Origin: Pseudomonas fluorescens | GTDB lineage: Bacteria > Pseudomonadota > Gammaproteobacteria > Pseudomonadales > Pseudomonadaceae | Assembly (NCBI RefSeq): GCF_040448305.1 | Contig: NZ_CP148752.1 | Span: forward strand, 2,914,001 to 2,978,000 | Reading direction: 5' to 3' | Length of the DNA stretch: 64,000 nucleotides | Shown: positions 1 to 7,383 of the stretch, piece after piece | Layout of the letters: each line of letters opens with the position of its first letter | How positions within the stretch are numbered: position 1 is the stretch's first letter | Notes under the pieces: model-generated | Seen by the model: only the letters and a program-made list of their open reading frames with translations | Database searches by the model: none | Told to the model about the DNA's origin: nothing | Made by a program: the position numbers and the translations under genes

Positions 1-603
1 GCATTGCTCGCGGTAGCGCGCCTGGATGGTTTCGCTGAGTTGAAACGTCGGGTCGGCCGACGACAGCATCGGCGACGGGTGGGCGCTGATCACGTGCAAG
101 TGGGCCTTGGCCAGGGTGGCGATGTCATAGCCATGATCAATGATGGTGTCGTGCAGGTGGCGGTGTTCGAGGTCGGTGTTGCCAACGTCGACAGCTGCCA
201 GGATCACTTTGTCTTTCCATGAACCAGCGGTTTTCACCAACAGTACAGGGGAAGGGCATTGGCGCAGCAATTTCCAGTCCTCGGGTGTCAGCAGGGCCTT
301 TTTCAGTGCGCTGTCGGGAAAGTGCTGCTTCACCACAAGACCGCAGCCTTCGGCTTGCTGCACATCGATGATGGTTTGATGCAGGCTCTGATTCCAGGCT
401 TGCTCAGTGGTGATGTTGTAACCGTCTTCCAGTAAAGCGGCCTTGAGCACACCCAACATGCCACTGTGATCGTGCTTGGGGTCGCACACCAGCAGATGCA
501 ACTGTGCCTGGGTCACACCGGCGATCAACTTCGCCCGTTTGAGCGCCAGGCTTTCGGAATGCTCGGGGTCGATGACCACCAGAATGCTGCGAACGGCTTG
601 CAT
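1..603 (-). CDS. Universal stress protein, tandem Usp type (3' end missing)
   Basis: Read on the minus strand from an ATG at 603, preceded by an AGGAG ribosome site 8 nt away. The N-terminus is MQAVRSILVVIDPEHSESLA, the usual first strand of a Usp domain, and a second Usp-like domain begins near residue 130 (WKDKVILAAVDVGN). This two-domain layout is that of UspE-like stress proteins of Pseudomonas. The family binds nucleotide and supports survival in stationary phase or low oxygen. The gene runs off the left edge after 201 codons, so its C-terminus is unseen. A perfect Anr/FNR box and a -10 element lie upstream (see 645-687), suggesting induction under oxygen limitation. It is divergent from miaE. 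Confidence 0.85.
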   Translation of the reverse strand, partial: MQAVRSILVVIDPEHSESLALKRAKLIAGVTQAQLHLLVCDPKHDHSGMLGVLKAALLEDGYNITTEQAWNQSLHQTIIDVQQAEGCGLVVKQHFPDSALKKALLTPEDWKLLRQCPSPVLLVKTAGSWKDKVILAAVDVGNTDLEHRHLHDTIIDHGYDIATLAKAHLHVISAHPSPMLSSADPTFQLSETIQARYREQC

Positions 604-644
604 GTGCGCGATCTCCTGAAAATAAAAAAGCACGGCGTTGCACA

Positions 645-687
645 ACTATAGTTGCTGTCTGCGATTCGGGGACTTGATGCATATCAA
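645..687 (-). promoter_or_regulatory. Predicted Anr/FNR-activated promoter of the usp gene
   Basis: TTGATGCATATCAA at 674-687 matches the Anr/FNR consensus TTGATNNNNATCAA at every defined base. On the minus strand a -10 hexamer TATAGT lies at 650-645. The box centre is then about 42 bp upstream of the predicted start (near 638), the usual class II activator position. The match is seen in the sequence; regulation is inferred. Confidence 0.75.
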
Positions 688-720
688 CGGTTGGCGACTG
701 GTGGTCTGCGGGCAGGCCGG

Positions 721-726
721 TATAAT
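721..726 (+). promoter_or_regulatory. -10 element upstream of miaE
   Basis: A perfect TATAAT hexamer lies 40 bp before the miaE ATG and points towards it. I see no good -35 at 16-18 bp spacing; the best TTGGCG is about 24 bp upstream. Activity is inferred. Confidence 0.4.
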
Positions 727-765
727 CGGCGCCCTTCGTTTTGAACCTATTTTTCCGTGAGCCCC

Positions 766-1374
766 ATGATCCTTCCCGAAATTCACGAGTTCCTTGGCTG
801 CCGCACCCCCGACGGCTGGATCGAGGCCGCGCTGGCCGATCAGGAAACCCTGCTGATCGACCACAAGAACTGCGAATTCAAGGCCGCCAGCACCGCGTTG
901 AGCCTGATCGCCAAGTATCACTCCCACGTCGATCTGATCAACATGATGTCGCGCCTGGCCCGGGAAGAGCTGGTGCACCACGAACAGGTCATGCGCCTGA
1001 TGAAGCGGCGCAAGATCGAACTGCGCCAATTGTCCGCCGGGCGCTATGCGTCGGGGTTGCGCAAGGTGGTACGCAGTCACGAGCCGGTGAAACTGGTGGA
1101 CACCCTGGTGGTCGGCGCCTTCATCGAGGCCCGCAGTTGCGAGCGTTTCGAAGCGCTGGTGCCGCACCTGGACGAAGAACTGGGCAAGTTCTACTTCGGC
1201 CTGCTCAAGAGCGAGGCCCGGCATTTCCAGGGTTACCTGAAACTGGCGTACCAGTATGGCGACGCCAAGGACATCGCCCAGGTGATCGACAAGGTCCGCG
1301 CCGCCGAGCAGGAACTGATCGAGTCGCCGGACGTGGAATTCCGTTTTCATAGTGGTGTGCCGGCTGCGGCCTGA
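766..1374 (+). CDS. miaE: tRNA 2-methylthio-N6-isopentenyladenosine-37 hydroxylase MiaE
   Basis: A 202-residue protein with the MiaE ferritin-like four-helix fold. It hydroxylates ms2i6A37 in tRNAs reading UNN codons to ms2io6A37, an oxygen-dependent di-iron reaction. Likely iron ligands are visible: E37, E68 and H71 in EELVHHE, E121 in EARSCE, and E150 and H153 in EARHF. The length matches the family. I chose ATG 766; a GTG at 757 would add three residues, and neither start has a strong Shine-Dalgarno. It is divergent from the stress protein gene, with a TATAAT box 40 bp upstream. Confidence 0.93.
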   Translation: MILPEIHEFLGCRTPDGWIEAALADQETLLIDHKNCEFKAASTALSLIAKYHSHVDLINMMSRLAREELVHHEQVMRLMKRRKIELRQLSAGRYASGLRKVVRSHEPVKLVDTLVVGAFIEARSCERFEALVPHLDEELGKFYFGLLKSEARHFQGYLKLAYQYGDAKDIAQVIDKVRAAEQELIESPDVEFRFHSGVPAAA

Positions 1375-1408
1375 ACATTCGGTGTTGTTCTTGCTCGCGA
1401 AGGGGCCA

Positions 1409-1897
1409 TCAACAACGCAGACCCAGTCGTTCATGCCATTGCGCGATGGACTCTTCGGGGTACACATCGAACTGTAGATCTGCGGGCTGCGCCTCGACTT
1501 CCACCCATGATGCCTTTGAACCCAGCAGCAGGTGCGTGTGCTCCGGCGGCACCGGCAGCGGGGTATCGATGGCCGAGGCGAACGGGTGAATCAACTCCGG
1601 CCACTCCGGGCTAAACAGCCATAATCCCGAGCCGCAGACCGAGCAGAAATGCCGCTCGGCGGTGCTGTTGTGGGCGCGTTTGTCACCGTCTTCCTTGAGC
1701 CGCGCATGGTAGATCGCGATGTGCTTGCGCCCGCGAACCTTGAGGCTGGCGGCATCGCCACCGAGGTTGATCGCAAAGCCACCACCGCCCTGGGTCTTGC
1801 GGCAGATCGAGCAGTAGCAGCGCTGGTAAGGGTAGGGGTGGGCGCAGTTCAGACTGAACGACACCGCGCCGCAATGGCAGGAACCTTCGAGTTGCAT
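1409..1897 (-). CDS. GFA-family (glutathione-dependent formaldehyde-activating enzyme-like) zinc protein
   Basis: A 162-residue protein of the GFA/CENP-V fold. The zinc-binding cysteines are all visible: CHC at residues 7-9, the CYCSIC cluster at 27-32, and CSVC at 85-88. Family members bind zinc and some act on S-hydroxymethylglutathione, but most Pseudomonas members have no proven substrate, so only the fold is called. It follows the thioesterase gene on the same strand, 51 bp downstream. A decayed copy of its 3' end is found at 11044-11135. Confidence 0.85.
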   Translation of the reverse strand: MQLEGSCHCGAVSFSLNCAHPYPYQRCYCSICRKTQGGGGFAINLGGDAASLKVRGRKHIAIYHARLKEDGDKRAHNSTAERHFCSVCGSGLWLFSPEWPELIHPFASAIDTPLPVPPEHTHLLLGSKASWVEVEAQPADLQFDVYPEESIAQWHERLGLRC

Positions 1898-1948
1898 GGG
1901 AGCCTCCGGCTGTCTGGAACGTACCCCGAACAGCCTAGACCGTCAGGG

Positions 1949-2347
1949 CTACTCGACCGGCACCAGAATCGCGTCGCCGGTCGCCACCAGTTTCAGTTGA
2001 TCACCGGTCTGCGCGAACAGCTCGGCGCGGGCAAATACCTGTTTCTTGCCAGCCTTCACCACCCGGCCCCGGGCGATGAACACTTCACCGATGGCAGGCG
2101 CCAGGCAGTTGACTGAAAAGTGTGACGCCAGCACGTTGCCCGCCACGGTGCCAGCCGCGAAGCCACAGGCTGTGTCGAGCATCGCGCCAATCAGGCCGGC
2201 ATGCAGGAAACCGGCATATTGCGCCATGTCGTTTTCGCGAAAAGCCATGGAGAGCTCGGCTTCGCCGCTTTCGGCGCGGGTGACTTCGAAGCCGGCCCAG
2301 CGGTTGAAGGCTGATGTCGAGTTGATGTGCTTGAGTGTGTTGAGCAT
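1949..2347 (-). CDS. PaaI/YiiD-type hotdog-fold thioesterase
   Basis: A 132-residue hotdog protein. The helix region contains FLHAGLIGAMLDTACGFAA, the usual place of PaaI-type catalytic and coenzyme A contacts, followed by strands such as VLASHFSVNCLAPAIGEVF. Such enzymes hydrolyse acyl-CoA thioesters; the substrate here is unknown. I chose the ATG at 2347, which has GGAGGG 7 nt upstream; a longer frame to 2401 starts inside poorly conserved sequence. It probably shares a transcript with the GFA gene downstream. Confidence 0.82.
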   Translation of the reverse strand: MLNTLKHINSTSAFNRWAGFEVTRAESGEAELSMAFRENDMAQYAGFLHAGLIGAMLDTACGFAAGTVAGNVLASHFSVNCLAPAIGEVFIARGRVVKAGKKQVFARAELFAQTGDQLKLVATGDAILVPVE

Positions 2348-2455
2348 GGCGAATCCCTCCGGTTGAGGGTTCAACATGCGCCAGGTGCGGGTGGATGTCA
2401 TGGTTCATAAGGGAAGGTGATGGGCAGGTGGGTTGGTGGTGAATGGGTGGGCCCC

Positions 2456-2519
2456 ATCGCGAGCAGGCTCGCTCCCACAGGGGACCGCGTTCCAAATGTG
2501 GGAGCGAGCCTGCTCGCGA
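2456..2519. repeat. REP doublet (inverted pair)
   Basis: Two inverted copies of the REP core, GCGAGCAGGCTCGCTCCCAC and its complement, separated by 19 bp between the thioesterase and LysR genes. Confidence 0.85.
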
Positions 2520-2567
2520 AGAACGATAACGCGGTCCCACTGGACGCCCACCAAAGGCCAAGTCAGC

Positions 2568-3482
2568 ATGTCCCCCTCGAAACCGGGACATGACCTGATG
2601 CGACGATTACCTTCCCTGGCAGCCCTGCGAACCTTCGAATGCGCCGCCCGCCACGCCCATTTCGGTCGGGCGGCCGCCGAGTTGTGTGTTACCGACAGCG
2701 CGGTCAGCCACCAGATTCGCCAGCTTGAAGAGCAATTGGGCGTGCCGCTGTTCGTGCGCGAGGGCCGGCAGATTCGCCCGACCCTGGCCGCCGGGCGCCT
2801 GATGCAGAGCTTGCAGCAGGCTTTCGAACTGATTGGCGATGCCTGCGATGAACTGCGCGATCCTTCATCCTTGGCGGTATTGCGTCTGGCGGTCACCGCC
2901 GAGCTGGCGCAAAAGTGGTTGATGAGCCGGCTCACGGATTTCTATGCGCGCTACCCGCACATCACCTTGCATCTGTACGAACAGCCGATCGATGCCACGG
3001 CGCCCGGGGAAGACATCGACCTGGCGATCACCTACGGCACCGGTCCGGTGGACAGCTCCGCGTATTTCGTCCGGCCGCTGCCGGCGTTGCAGTTCTTCCC
3101 GGTGTGCAGCCCCGGCCTGTTCAACCAGGGCACACTGAAAACCCCGAAGGACCTGGCCCGCCACTGTCTGCTGCACGACGACCAGGACGGCAAGACCTGG
3201 ACTGCGTGGCTCACCAGCCATGCCGGCGACCAACGCCCGGACCGTCAACTGTATTTCGCCCATGCCGGGCTGGCACTGGAGGCCGCGGCCCAAGGGCAGG
3301 GCGTGGCCATGGGCGACAACCTGACGGCCCAGGAAGATTTGCTCAGCGGGCGTCTGGTGCGGCCGTTCACCTCGAGCATGACCGCGTTGGGCCAATATGC
3401 GCTGGTGTGCGAGCGGGTGCGGCTGGAGCGTCCGGCGGTGGCGCAGATGTTGGAATGGTTCAACGATCAATTGCTCGATTGA
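2568..3482 (+). CDS. LysR-family regulator, GcvA-like
   Basis: A 304-residue LysR regulator. The N-terminal winged HTH reads LRTFECAARHAHFGRAAAEL followed by VTDSAVSHQIRQLEEQLGVP, typical of the GcvA/AmpR branch, and a periplasmic-binding-like effector domain fills residues about 95-300. The open frame extends back to 2433 through a REP repeat, so a start at 2568 (MSPSKPGHDL) or 2598 (MRRLPSLAAL) is much more likely. It sits 100 bp upstream of the agmatine-deiminase-like gene on the same strand and is a good candidate regulator of that polyamine cluster, though this is inferred from position only. Confidence 0.85.
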   Translation: MSPSKPGHDLMRRLPSLAALRTFECAARHAHFGRAAAELCVTDSAVSHQIRQLEEQLGVPLFVREGRQIRPTLAAGRLMQSLQQAFELIGDACDELRDPSSLAVLRLAVTAELAQKWLMSRLTDFYARYPHITLHLYEQPIDATAPGEDIDLAITYGTGPVDSSAYFVRPLPALQFFPVCSPGLFNQGTLKTPKDLARHCLLHDDQDGKTWTAWLTSHAGDQRPDRQLYFAHAGLALEAAAQGQGVAMGDNLTAQEDLLSGRLVRPFTSSMTALGQYALVCERVRLERPAVAQMLEWFNDQLLD

Positions 3483-3515
3483 TGAGTTAGATTCAAGTAT
3501 TCCGAAATAATCATC

Positions 3516-3536
3516 GTTGGCGAGCCAGTCGCCAAC
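3516..3536. promoter_or_regulatory. Perfect 8-bp inverted repeat upstream of aguA-like gene
   Basis: GTTGGCGA, a 5-nt spacer, then TCGCCAAC. It lies 34 bp after the LysR stop and 46 bp before the next start. No T-run follows, so it is a poor intrinsic terminator; it could be an operator or leader hairpin. Confidence 0.45.
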
Positions 3537-3582
3537 GCCCTTAGCCTGTGGTCATTCCAATCCCTGCTGAAGAGGTTTGACC

Positions 3583-4692
3583 ATGGCCCGTTTGCTCGAC
3601 ACCACTCCCAAACTGGACGGTTTCCGTCTGCCCGGCGAATTCGAAGCCAAGTCCGGTTGCTGGCTCGGCTGGCCGGAGCGCACCGACGTCTGGCGCAACG
3701 GTGCCAAACCGGCGCAGAAAGTCTGGGTGCAGATCGTCACCGCCATTTCCATGAGCGAACCGGTCACCGTGTGTGCCTCGGCGGCACAGTTCGCCACCGC
3801 GCGCCGTCAATTACCACCGCAAGTGCGCGTGGTGGAAATGACCTGCAACGACACCTGGTTCCGCGACAGCGGCCCATGCTTTGTGGTCAATGACCAGAGC
3901 GGCGAAGTGCGTGGCGTCGACTTCGAATTCAACGCCTACGGCGGCCTCGACGGCGGCCTGTACTACCCGTGGGACAAGGACGACCAGATCGCCAGCAAGA
4001 TCCTCGAAATCGAAGGCTTCGACCGCTATCGAGCGCCGTTGATCGCCGAACTGGGTGGCATCCAAAGCGACGGCCAGGGCAGCATCCTGACCACCGAACA
4101 ATGCCTGCTCAACCGTAATCGCAACCAGCACCTGGGCAAGGACGAAGTCACCCGTCGCCTGACCGATTACCTGGGTGCCGAGCAGGTGATCTGGCTGCCA
4201 CGGGGCTGCAAGTTCGACGAAACCGACGGCCACGTCGACGACCTCGCGTGTTTCGTGCGCCCCGGTGAAGTGGTGCTGCAATGGACCGACAACCGCGACG
4301 ACCCGCAGTGGGAAATCTATCAGGAGGCCTACGACATCCTGCGCAGCACCCGCGACAGTCGCGGTCGCGAGTTGATCGTGCACAAGCTGCCGCAGCCGGA
4401 TGTGCTGGAGTGGACCGCCGAAGAAGCCGAAGGCCTGGACCAGCAGGACAGCACCCATACCCGCCAGGCCGGGACGAAAATCTGCGCGTCGTACATCAAC
4501 TACTACGCCGGCAACAGTTCGATCGTGGTGCCGCTGTTCGGTGATCGCAACGACAAGGTGGCGCTGGCGACCCTGGCCGAGCTGTTCCCGAAACACAGCA
4601 TCGTCGGCATCGAAAACTCCCGGGAAATCCTCCTCGGTGGCGGCAACGTCGCGTGCATCACCATGCCGCAGTACGCGGGCAAAGGAGTGTAA
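3583..4692 (+). CDS. aguA: Agmatine deiminase-family protein with altered signature motifs
   Basis: A 369-residue protein of the agmatine deiminase (guanidino-group-modifying) family, which converts agmatine to N-carbamoylputrescine and ammonia. Family features kept: WPERTDVWRNGAKPAQ at the N-terminus, Asp95 in WFRDSGP, FNAYGGLDGGLYYPWD, His217 in DETDGHVDD, and Cys358. Two signatures differ from the P. aeruginosa and Enterococcus enzymes as I recall them. The usual LEGGSxHVDG is LGGIQSDG at 157-164, and GGGNIHC is GGGNVAC at 352-358, so both histidines are absent. Activity or substrate may therefore differ. The start has AGAGG 9 nt upstream. The next gene, a polyamine-binding protein, begins 2 nt after the stop and is surely co-transcribed. 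Confidence 0.8.
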   Translation: MARLLDTTPKLDGFRLPGEFEAKSGCWLGWPERTDVWRNGAKPAQKVWVQIVTAISMSEPVTVCASAAQFATARRQLPPQVRVVEMTCNDTWFRDSGPCFVVNDQSGEVRGVDFEFNAYGGLDGGLYYPWDKDDQIASKILEIEGFDRYRAPLIAELGGIQSDGQGSILTTEQCLLNRNRNQHLGKDEVTRRLTDYLGAEQVIWLPRGCKFDETDGHVDDLACFVRPGEVVLQWTDNRDDPQWEIYQEAYDILRSTRDSRGRELIVHKLPQPDVLEWTAEEAEGLDQQDSTHTRQAGTKICASYINYYAGNSSIVVPLFGDRNDKVALATLAELFPKHSIVGIENSREILLGGGNVACITMPQYAGKGV

Positions 4693-4694
4693 AA

Positions 4695-5792
4695 ATGGGC
4701 CTGCACAAACTGACTCAAGCAATACTGCTGGTGCTTGCACCCCTGTGTGTGCAGGCCGCCGACACCGCCAGACCGGTAGTCAACCTGTACATCTGGGGCG
4801 AGTACCTGGCCCCGGACACCTTGAAGAATTTTGAAGCGAAAACCGGCATCCATGTGGTGGTCGACCACTTCGACTCCCTGGAAACCGTCGAGACCAAGCT
4901 GCTCACCGGCCGCAGTGGCTACGATCTGGTGCTGACGGCGGGGCAGCATCTGTCCCGGGCCATCGAGAGTGGCGCGGTGCAGACGGTCGACAAGCAGCAA
5001 CTGCCGCATTTCGCCGGGGTCGGCGAGGAGTTTCGCCAGCACATGGCGGTGTTCGATCCGGGCAACCGCTACGCCGGGATCTACGCCTGGGGCACCACGG
5101 GCGTGGGTTATCAGGAGCAGGCGGTGAAACAGCGCCTGCCAGACGCGCCGACCGACAGTTGGGCGATGCTGTTCGACCCGGCCGTGGTGTCGAAATTCGC
5201 CGATTGCGGGGTCAGCCTGCTCAACGATCCCAACGAAGTGTTTGCGGCGGTCATGAAGTACATGGGCCTGGACATCAACCGCCAGAACCTCGATGACCTG
5301 AAGCTGGCCGAGCAGCAACTGGCGAAGATTCGGCCGTACATTCGCTACTTCGACAACGACCTGAACATCAGCGACCTGGCCAACGGCAACACCTGCGTGG
5401 CGATGTCGTGGAACGGCAACGTGGCCATCGCGGCGGGCCAGGCCGAGGCTGCGGGCAAGCCGTATTCGCTCAAGTACCGGATTCCGCAGGAGGGCACGTT
5501 GATCTGGTTCGATGCCATGGTCATTCCCAAGGACGCGCCGCACCCGAAGGCCGGCCTGGCATTGATGGACTACCTGATGACCCCGGAGGTGATTGCGCCG
5601 ATCACCGACAGCATCCATTACGCCAATGCGATCACGGCGGCGGATGATCTGGTCGACCCGGTGATTCGCAACGATCCGGGGACGTATCCGCCGGCCGCGG
5701 TGAGGGCTTCACTGTATAGCAAGAATGACAATGGCAAGGCGTTCAACCGGGCGTTGATCAGGGCGTTCAGTCGGTTGAAGTCGGGGTTGTGA
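4695..5792 (+). CDS. Periplasmic putrescine/spermidine-binding protein (PotF/SpuD-like)
   Basis: A 365-residue secreted binding protein of the PotD/PotF family. A signal peptide covers about residues 1-21 (cleavage after VQAA), followed by VVNLYIWGEYLAPDTLKNFE, the family's characteristic opening, and a Trp/Asp-rich ligand site (FDNDLNISDLANGNTCVAMS and WNGNVAIAAG). It has AAAGGAG 7 nt upstream and starts 2 nt after the deiminase-like gene. No membrane or ATPase subunits lie beside it, so it must use a transporter encoded elsewhere or act as a sensor. It probably delivers a polyamine or agmatine-like ligand, in line with its neighbour. Confidence 0.88.
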   Translation: MGLHKLTQAILLVLAPLCVQAADTARPVVNLYIWGEYLAPDTLKNFEAKTGIHVVVDHFDSLETVETKLLTGRSGYDLVLTAGQHLSRAIESGAVQTVDKQQLPHFAGVGEEFRQHMAVFDPGNRYAGIYAWGTTGVGYQEQAVKQRLPDAPTDSWAMLFDPAVVSKFADCGVSLLNDPNEVFAAVMKYMGLDINRQNLDDLKLAEQQLAKIRPYIRYFDNDLNISDLANGNTCVAMSWNGNVAIAAGQAEAAGKPYSLKYRIPQEGTLIWFDAMVIPKDAPHPKAGLALMDYLMTPEVIAPITDSIHYANAITAADDLVDPVIRNDPGTYPPAAVRASLYSKNDNGKAFNRALIRAFSRLKSGL

Positions 5793-5827
5793 TTGGTTTT
5801 GGATGATGTGGTGTCGCTACTGGCGTC

Positions 5828-5898
5828 ATCGCGAGCAAGCTCGCTCCCACAGGTTTTGTGTTCGACATAAGACCTGTGGGAGCGAGCCTGCTCGCGAT
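5828..5898. repeat. REP doublet (inverted pair)
   Basis: Inverted copies of GCGAGCAAGCTCGCTCCCAC around a 28-bp spacer, between convergent genes. Confidence 0.85.
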
Positions 5899-5913
5899 GA
5901 ACGATAACGCGGT

Positions 5914-6531
5914 CTACCGGTTGGGCACCCGCCACAAATACCAGGAGGCCACCGTCCGATAGGGGCTCCACGCCAACCCGATCTCGATCATCTGCTTGCG
6001 CGTCGGCTGCACCTCCAGGCCCTTGAGCCGTCGATAACCCTCGCGCACGCCAAAGTCGTCGGCCGGCAGGATATCCGGGCGCTCCAGGCTGTAGATCAGC
6101 AGCATCTCCACGGTCCAGCGACCCACGCCGCGCAGGGTGATCAAGCGCTCGATCAGCGCTTCATCGTCCATGGCCAGTGCCGTGGCGTAATCCGGCACCA
6201 CGCCGTCCAGCGACGCCTGGGCGATGCCCTGGATGGTCGTGATCTTTCTCGCGGAAAACCCGCAACTGCGCAGTCGGTCGAAATCCGTGGCGACGATCTG
6301 TTCCGGCCGGGGAAACGAACCCGAACCGAACAGCGCCAGTAGCCGGCCGACAATCGCATCGCCGGCCTTGGTATGCAGTTGCTGATAGGCAATCGCCCGC
6401 ACCAGCGACTCATACGGGTCACGCGCCGCATGCGGCTGGTGCAGGCACGGGCCGATGGCGTCGATGTGGCGGCGCCAGTCGTCATCGATGGCGGCAAGGA
6501 AGGCACTGGCCGCCTGATAGCCGTCGGCCAT
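5914..6531 (-). CDS. DNA-3-methyladenine glycosylase II, AlkA-type HhH-GPD protein
   Basis: A 205-residue HhH-GPD glycosylase. The helix-hairpin-helix is LITLRGVGRWTVEMLLIYSL, and the following PADDFGVREGY holds the catalytic aspartate. RAIAYQQLHTKAGDAIVGRL near residue 45 is the usual first signature. It excises alkylated bases such as 3-methyladenine during base-excision repair. It lacks the N-terminal domain of E. coli AlkA, as is common in this shorter subfamily. It starts 4 nt after the PEP-mutase-family gene, with Ada just upstream, so the three genes look like one unit with alkylation repair at its core. Confidence 0.88.
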   Translation of the reverse strand: MADGYQAASAFLAAIDDDWRRHIDAIGPCLHQPHAARDPYESLVRAIAYQQLHTKAGDAIVGRLLALFGSGSFPRPEQIVATDFDRLRSCGFSARKITTIQGIAQASLDGVVPDYATALAMDDEALIERLITLRGVGRWTVEMLLIYSLERPDILPADDFGVREGYRRLKGLEVQPTRKQMIEIGLAWSPYRTVASWYLWRVPNR

Positions 6532-6535
6532 GGGC

Positions 6536-7348
6536 TCAGGCTTTCCCGGACGGTTTCAACAAGGCGTTTACTTCGCCATAGGTCAAAGCCTTCAGATCGT
6601 GGCTATCGAACTTGCCGGTTTGCAGAAAACTCTTGGCGATGCCGGCCATGGCGCCGTAGAGGAACTCGGCGATGCCCGAACCTGCAGTCAGGCGTCGTAC
6701 CCCCAGTGCTTCAAGCGCTTCGGGCGACGGCAGGCCCGGGAACCCCAGCACATTCAGTGGCAGCGAGGTGCCCTGGCACAGCGCCTTGATCTCGTACTCC
6801 GCGGTAACGCCTGCGGCAAACAGACCATTGGCACCGGCCGCCTGATACAGCGCGGCGCGCCTGAGGGTTTCGGCGACGCGGTCTTCGGCAGGCACCAGGC
6901 CCCGCAGGTAGACATCGGTGCGCGCATTGATAAACAGGTTCACGTTGCGTCGGTCGGCCACCTGGCGCGCGATCTCAATCTTGCGTACCAGCAACTCCGG
7001 CGGCGAGGAGCCGTCTTCGATATTGATCCCGACAGCGCCGGCGGCGATTACCGCATCAACCACCTGGGCCACCCGTTCCAGGTCATCGGAATAACCGGCC
7101 TCGATGTCCACGGTCAGCGGCACCGAAATGACCCGGGCAATCGACTCGACCGTCGAGACCAGGCGCTCAAGGGGCAGGGTGTTGCCGTCCGGATAGCCAT
7201 GCACCCAGGCCACTGCCGCGCTGCTGGTGGCCACGGCCTTGTTGCCCAGTTGCTCCACCAGTCGCGCCCCGGCGGCATCGGCGACGTTGGTGAGGATCAG
7301 CAAACCCTCGTGATGCAGTTGGTGCAGTTGATTGTCGAGCCTGTCCAT
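6536..7348 (-). CDS. Isocitrate lyase/PEP mutase-family protein
   Basis: A 270-residue TIM-barrel protein of the isocitrate lyase/phosphoenolpyruvate mutase superfamily. The metal-binding strand is VDIEAGYSDD and the next conserved strand is AVGINIEDGS; NLFINARTDVYLRG follows. The usual catalytic K-K-C-G-H loop of isocitrate lyases is absent, so this belongs to the group of small carboxyvinyl-carboxyphosphonate-mutase-like proteins whose substrates are mostly unknown. It lies between ada and the AlkA-like gene on the same strand (35 bp after ada, 4 bp before alkA). A role in alkylation repair would be new and is not supported by sequence. Confidence 0.82.
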   Translation of the reverse strand: MDRLDNQLHQLHHEGLLILTNVADAAGARLVEQLGNKAVATSSAAVAWVHGYPDGNTLPLERLVSTVESIARVISVPLTVDIEAGYSDDLERVAQVVDAVIAAGAVGINIEDGSSPPELLVRKIEIARQVADRRNVNLFINARTDVYLRGLVPAEDRVAETLRRAALYQAAGANGLFAAGVTAEYEIKALCQGTSLPLNVLGFPGLPSPEALEALGVRRLTAGSGIAEFLYGAMAGIAKSFLQTGKFDSHDLKALTYGEVNALLKPSGKA

Positions 7349-7383
7349 CGAGTTTCCTTCCTTATGAAAAATCTGTGGGGGGA

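Noticed and set aside
2433..2567. N-terminal extension of the LysR gene
   Set aside because: The extra residues are translated REP repeat; internal starts at 2568 or 2598 give the normal protein.
3811..4740. Long minus-strand open frame opposite the deiminase-like gene
   Set aside because: Antisense shadow; composition follows the complement of the real gene.
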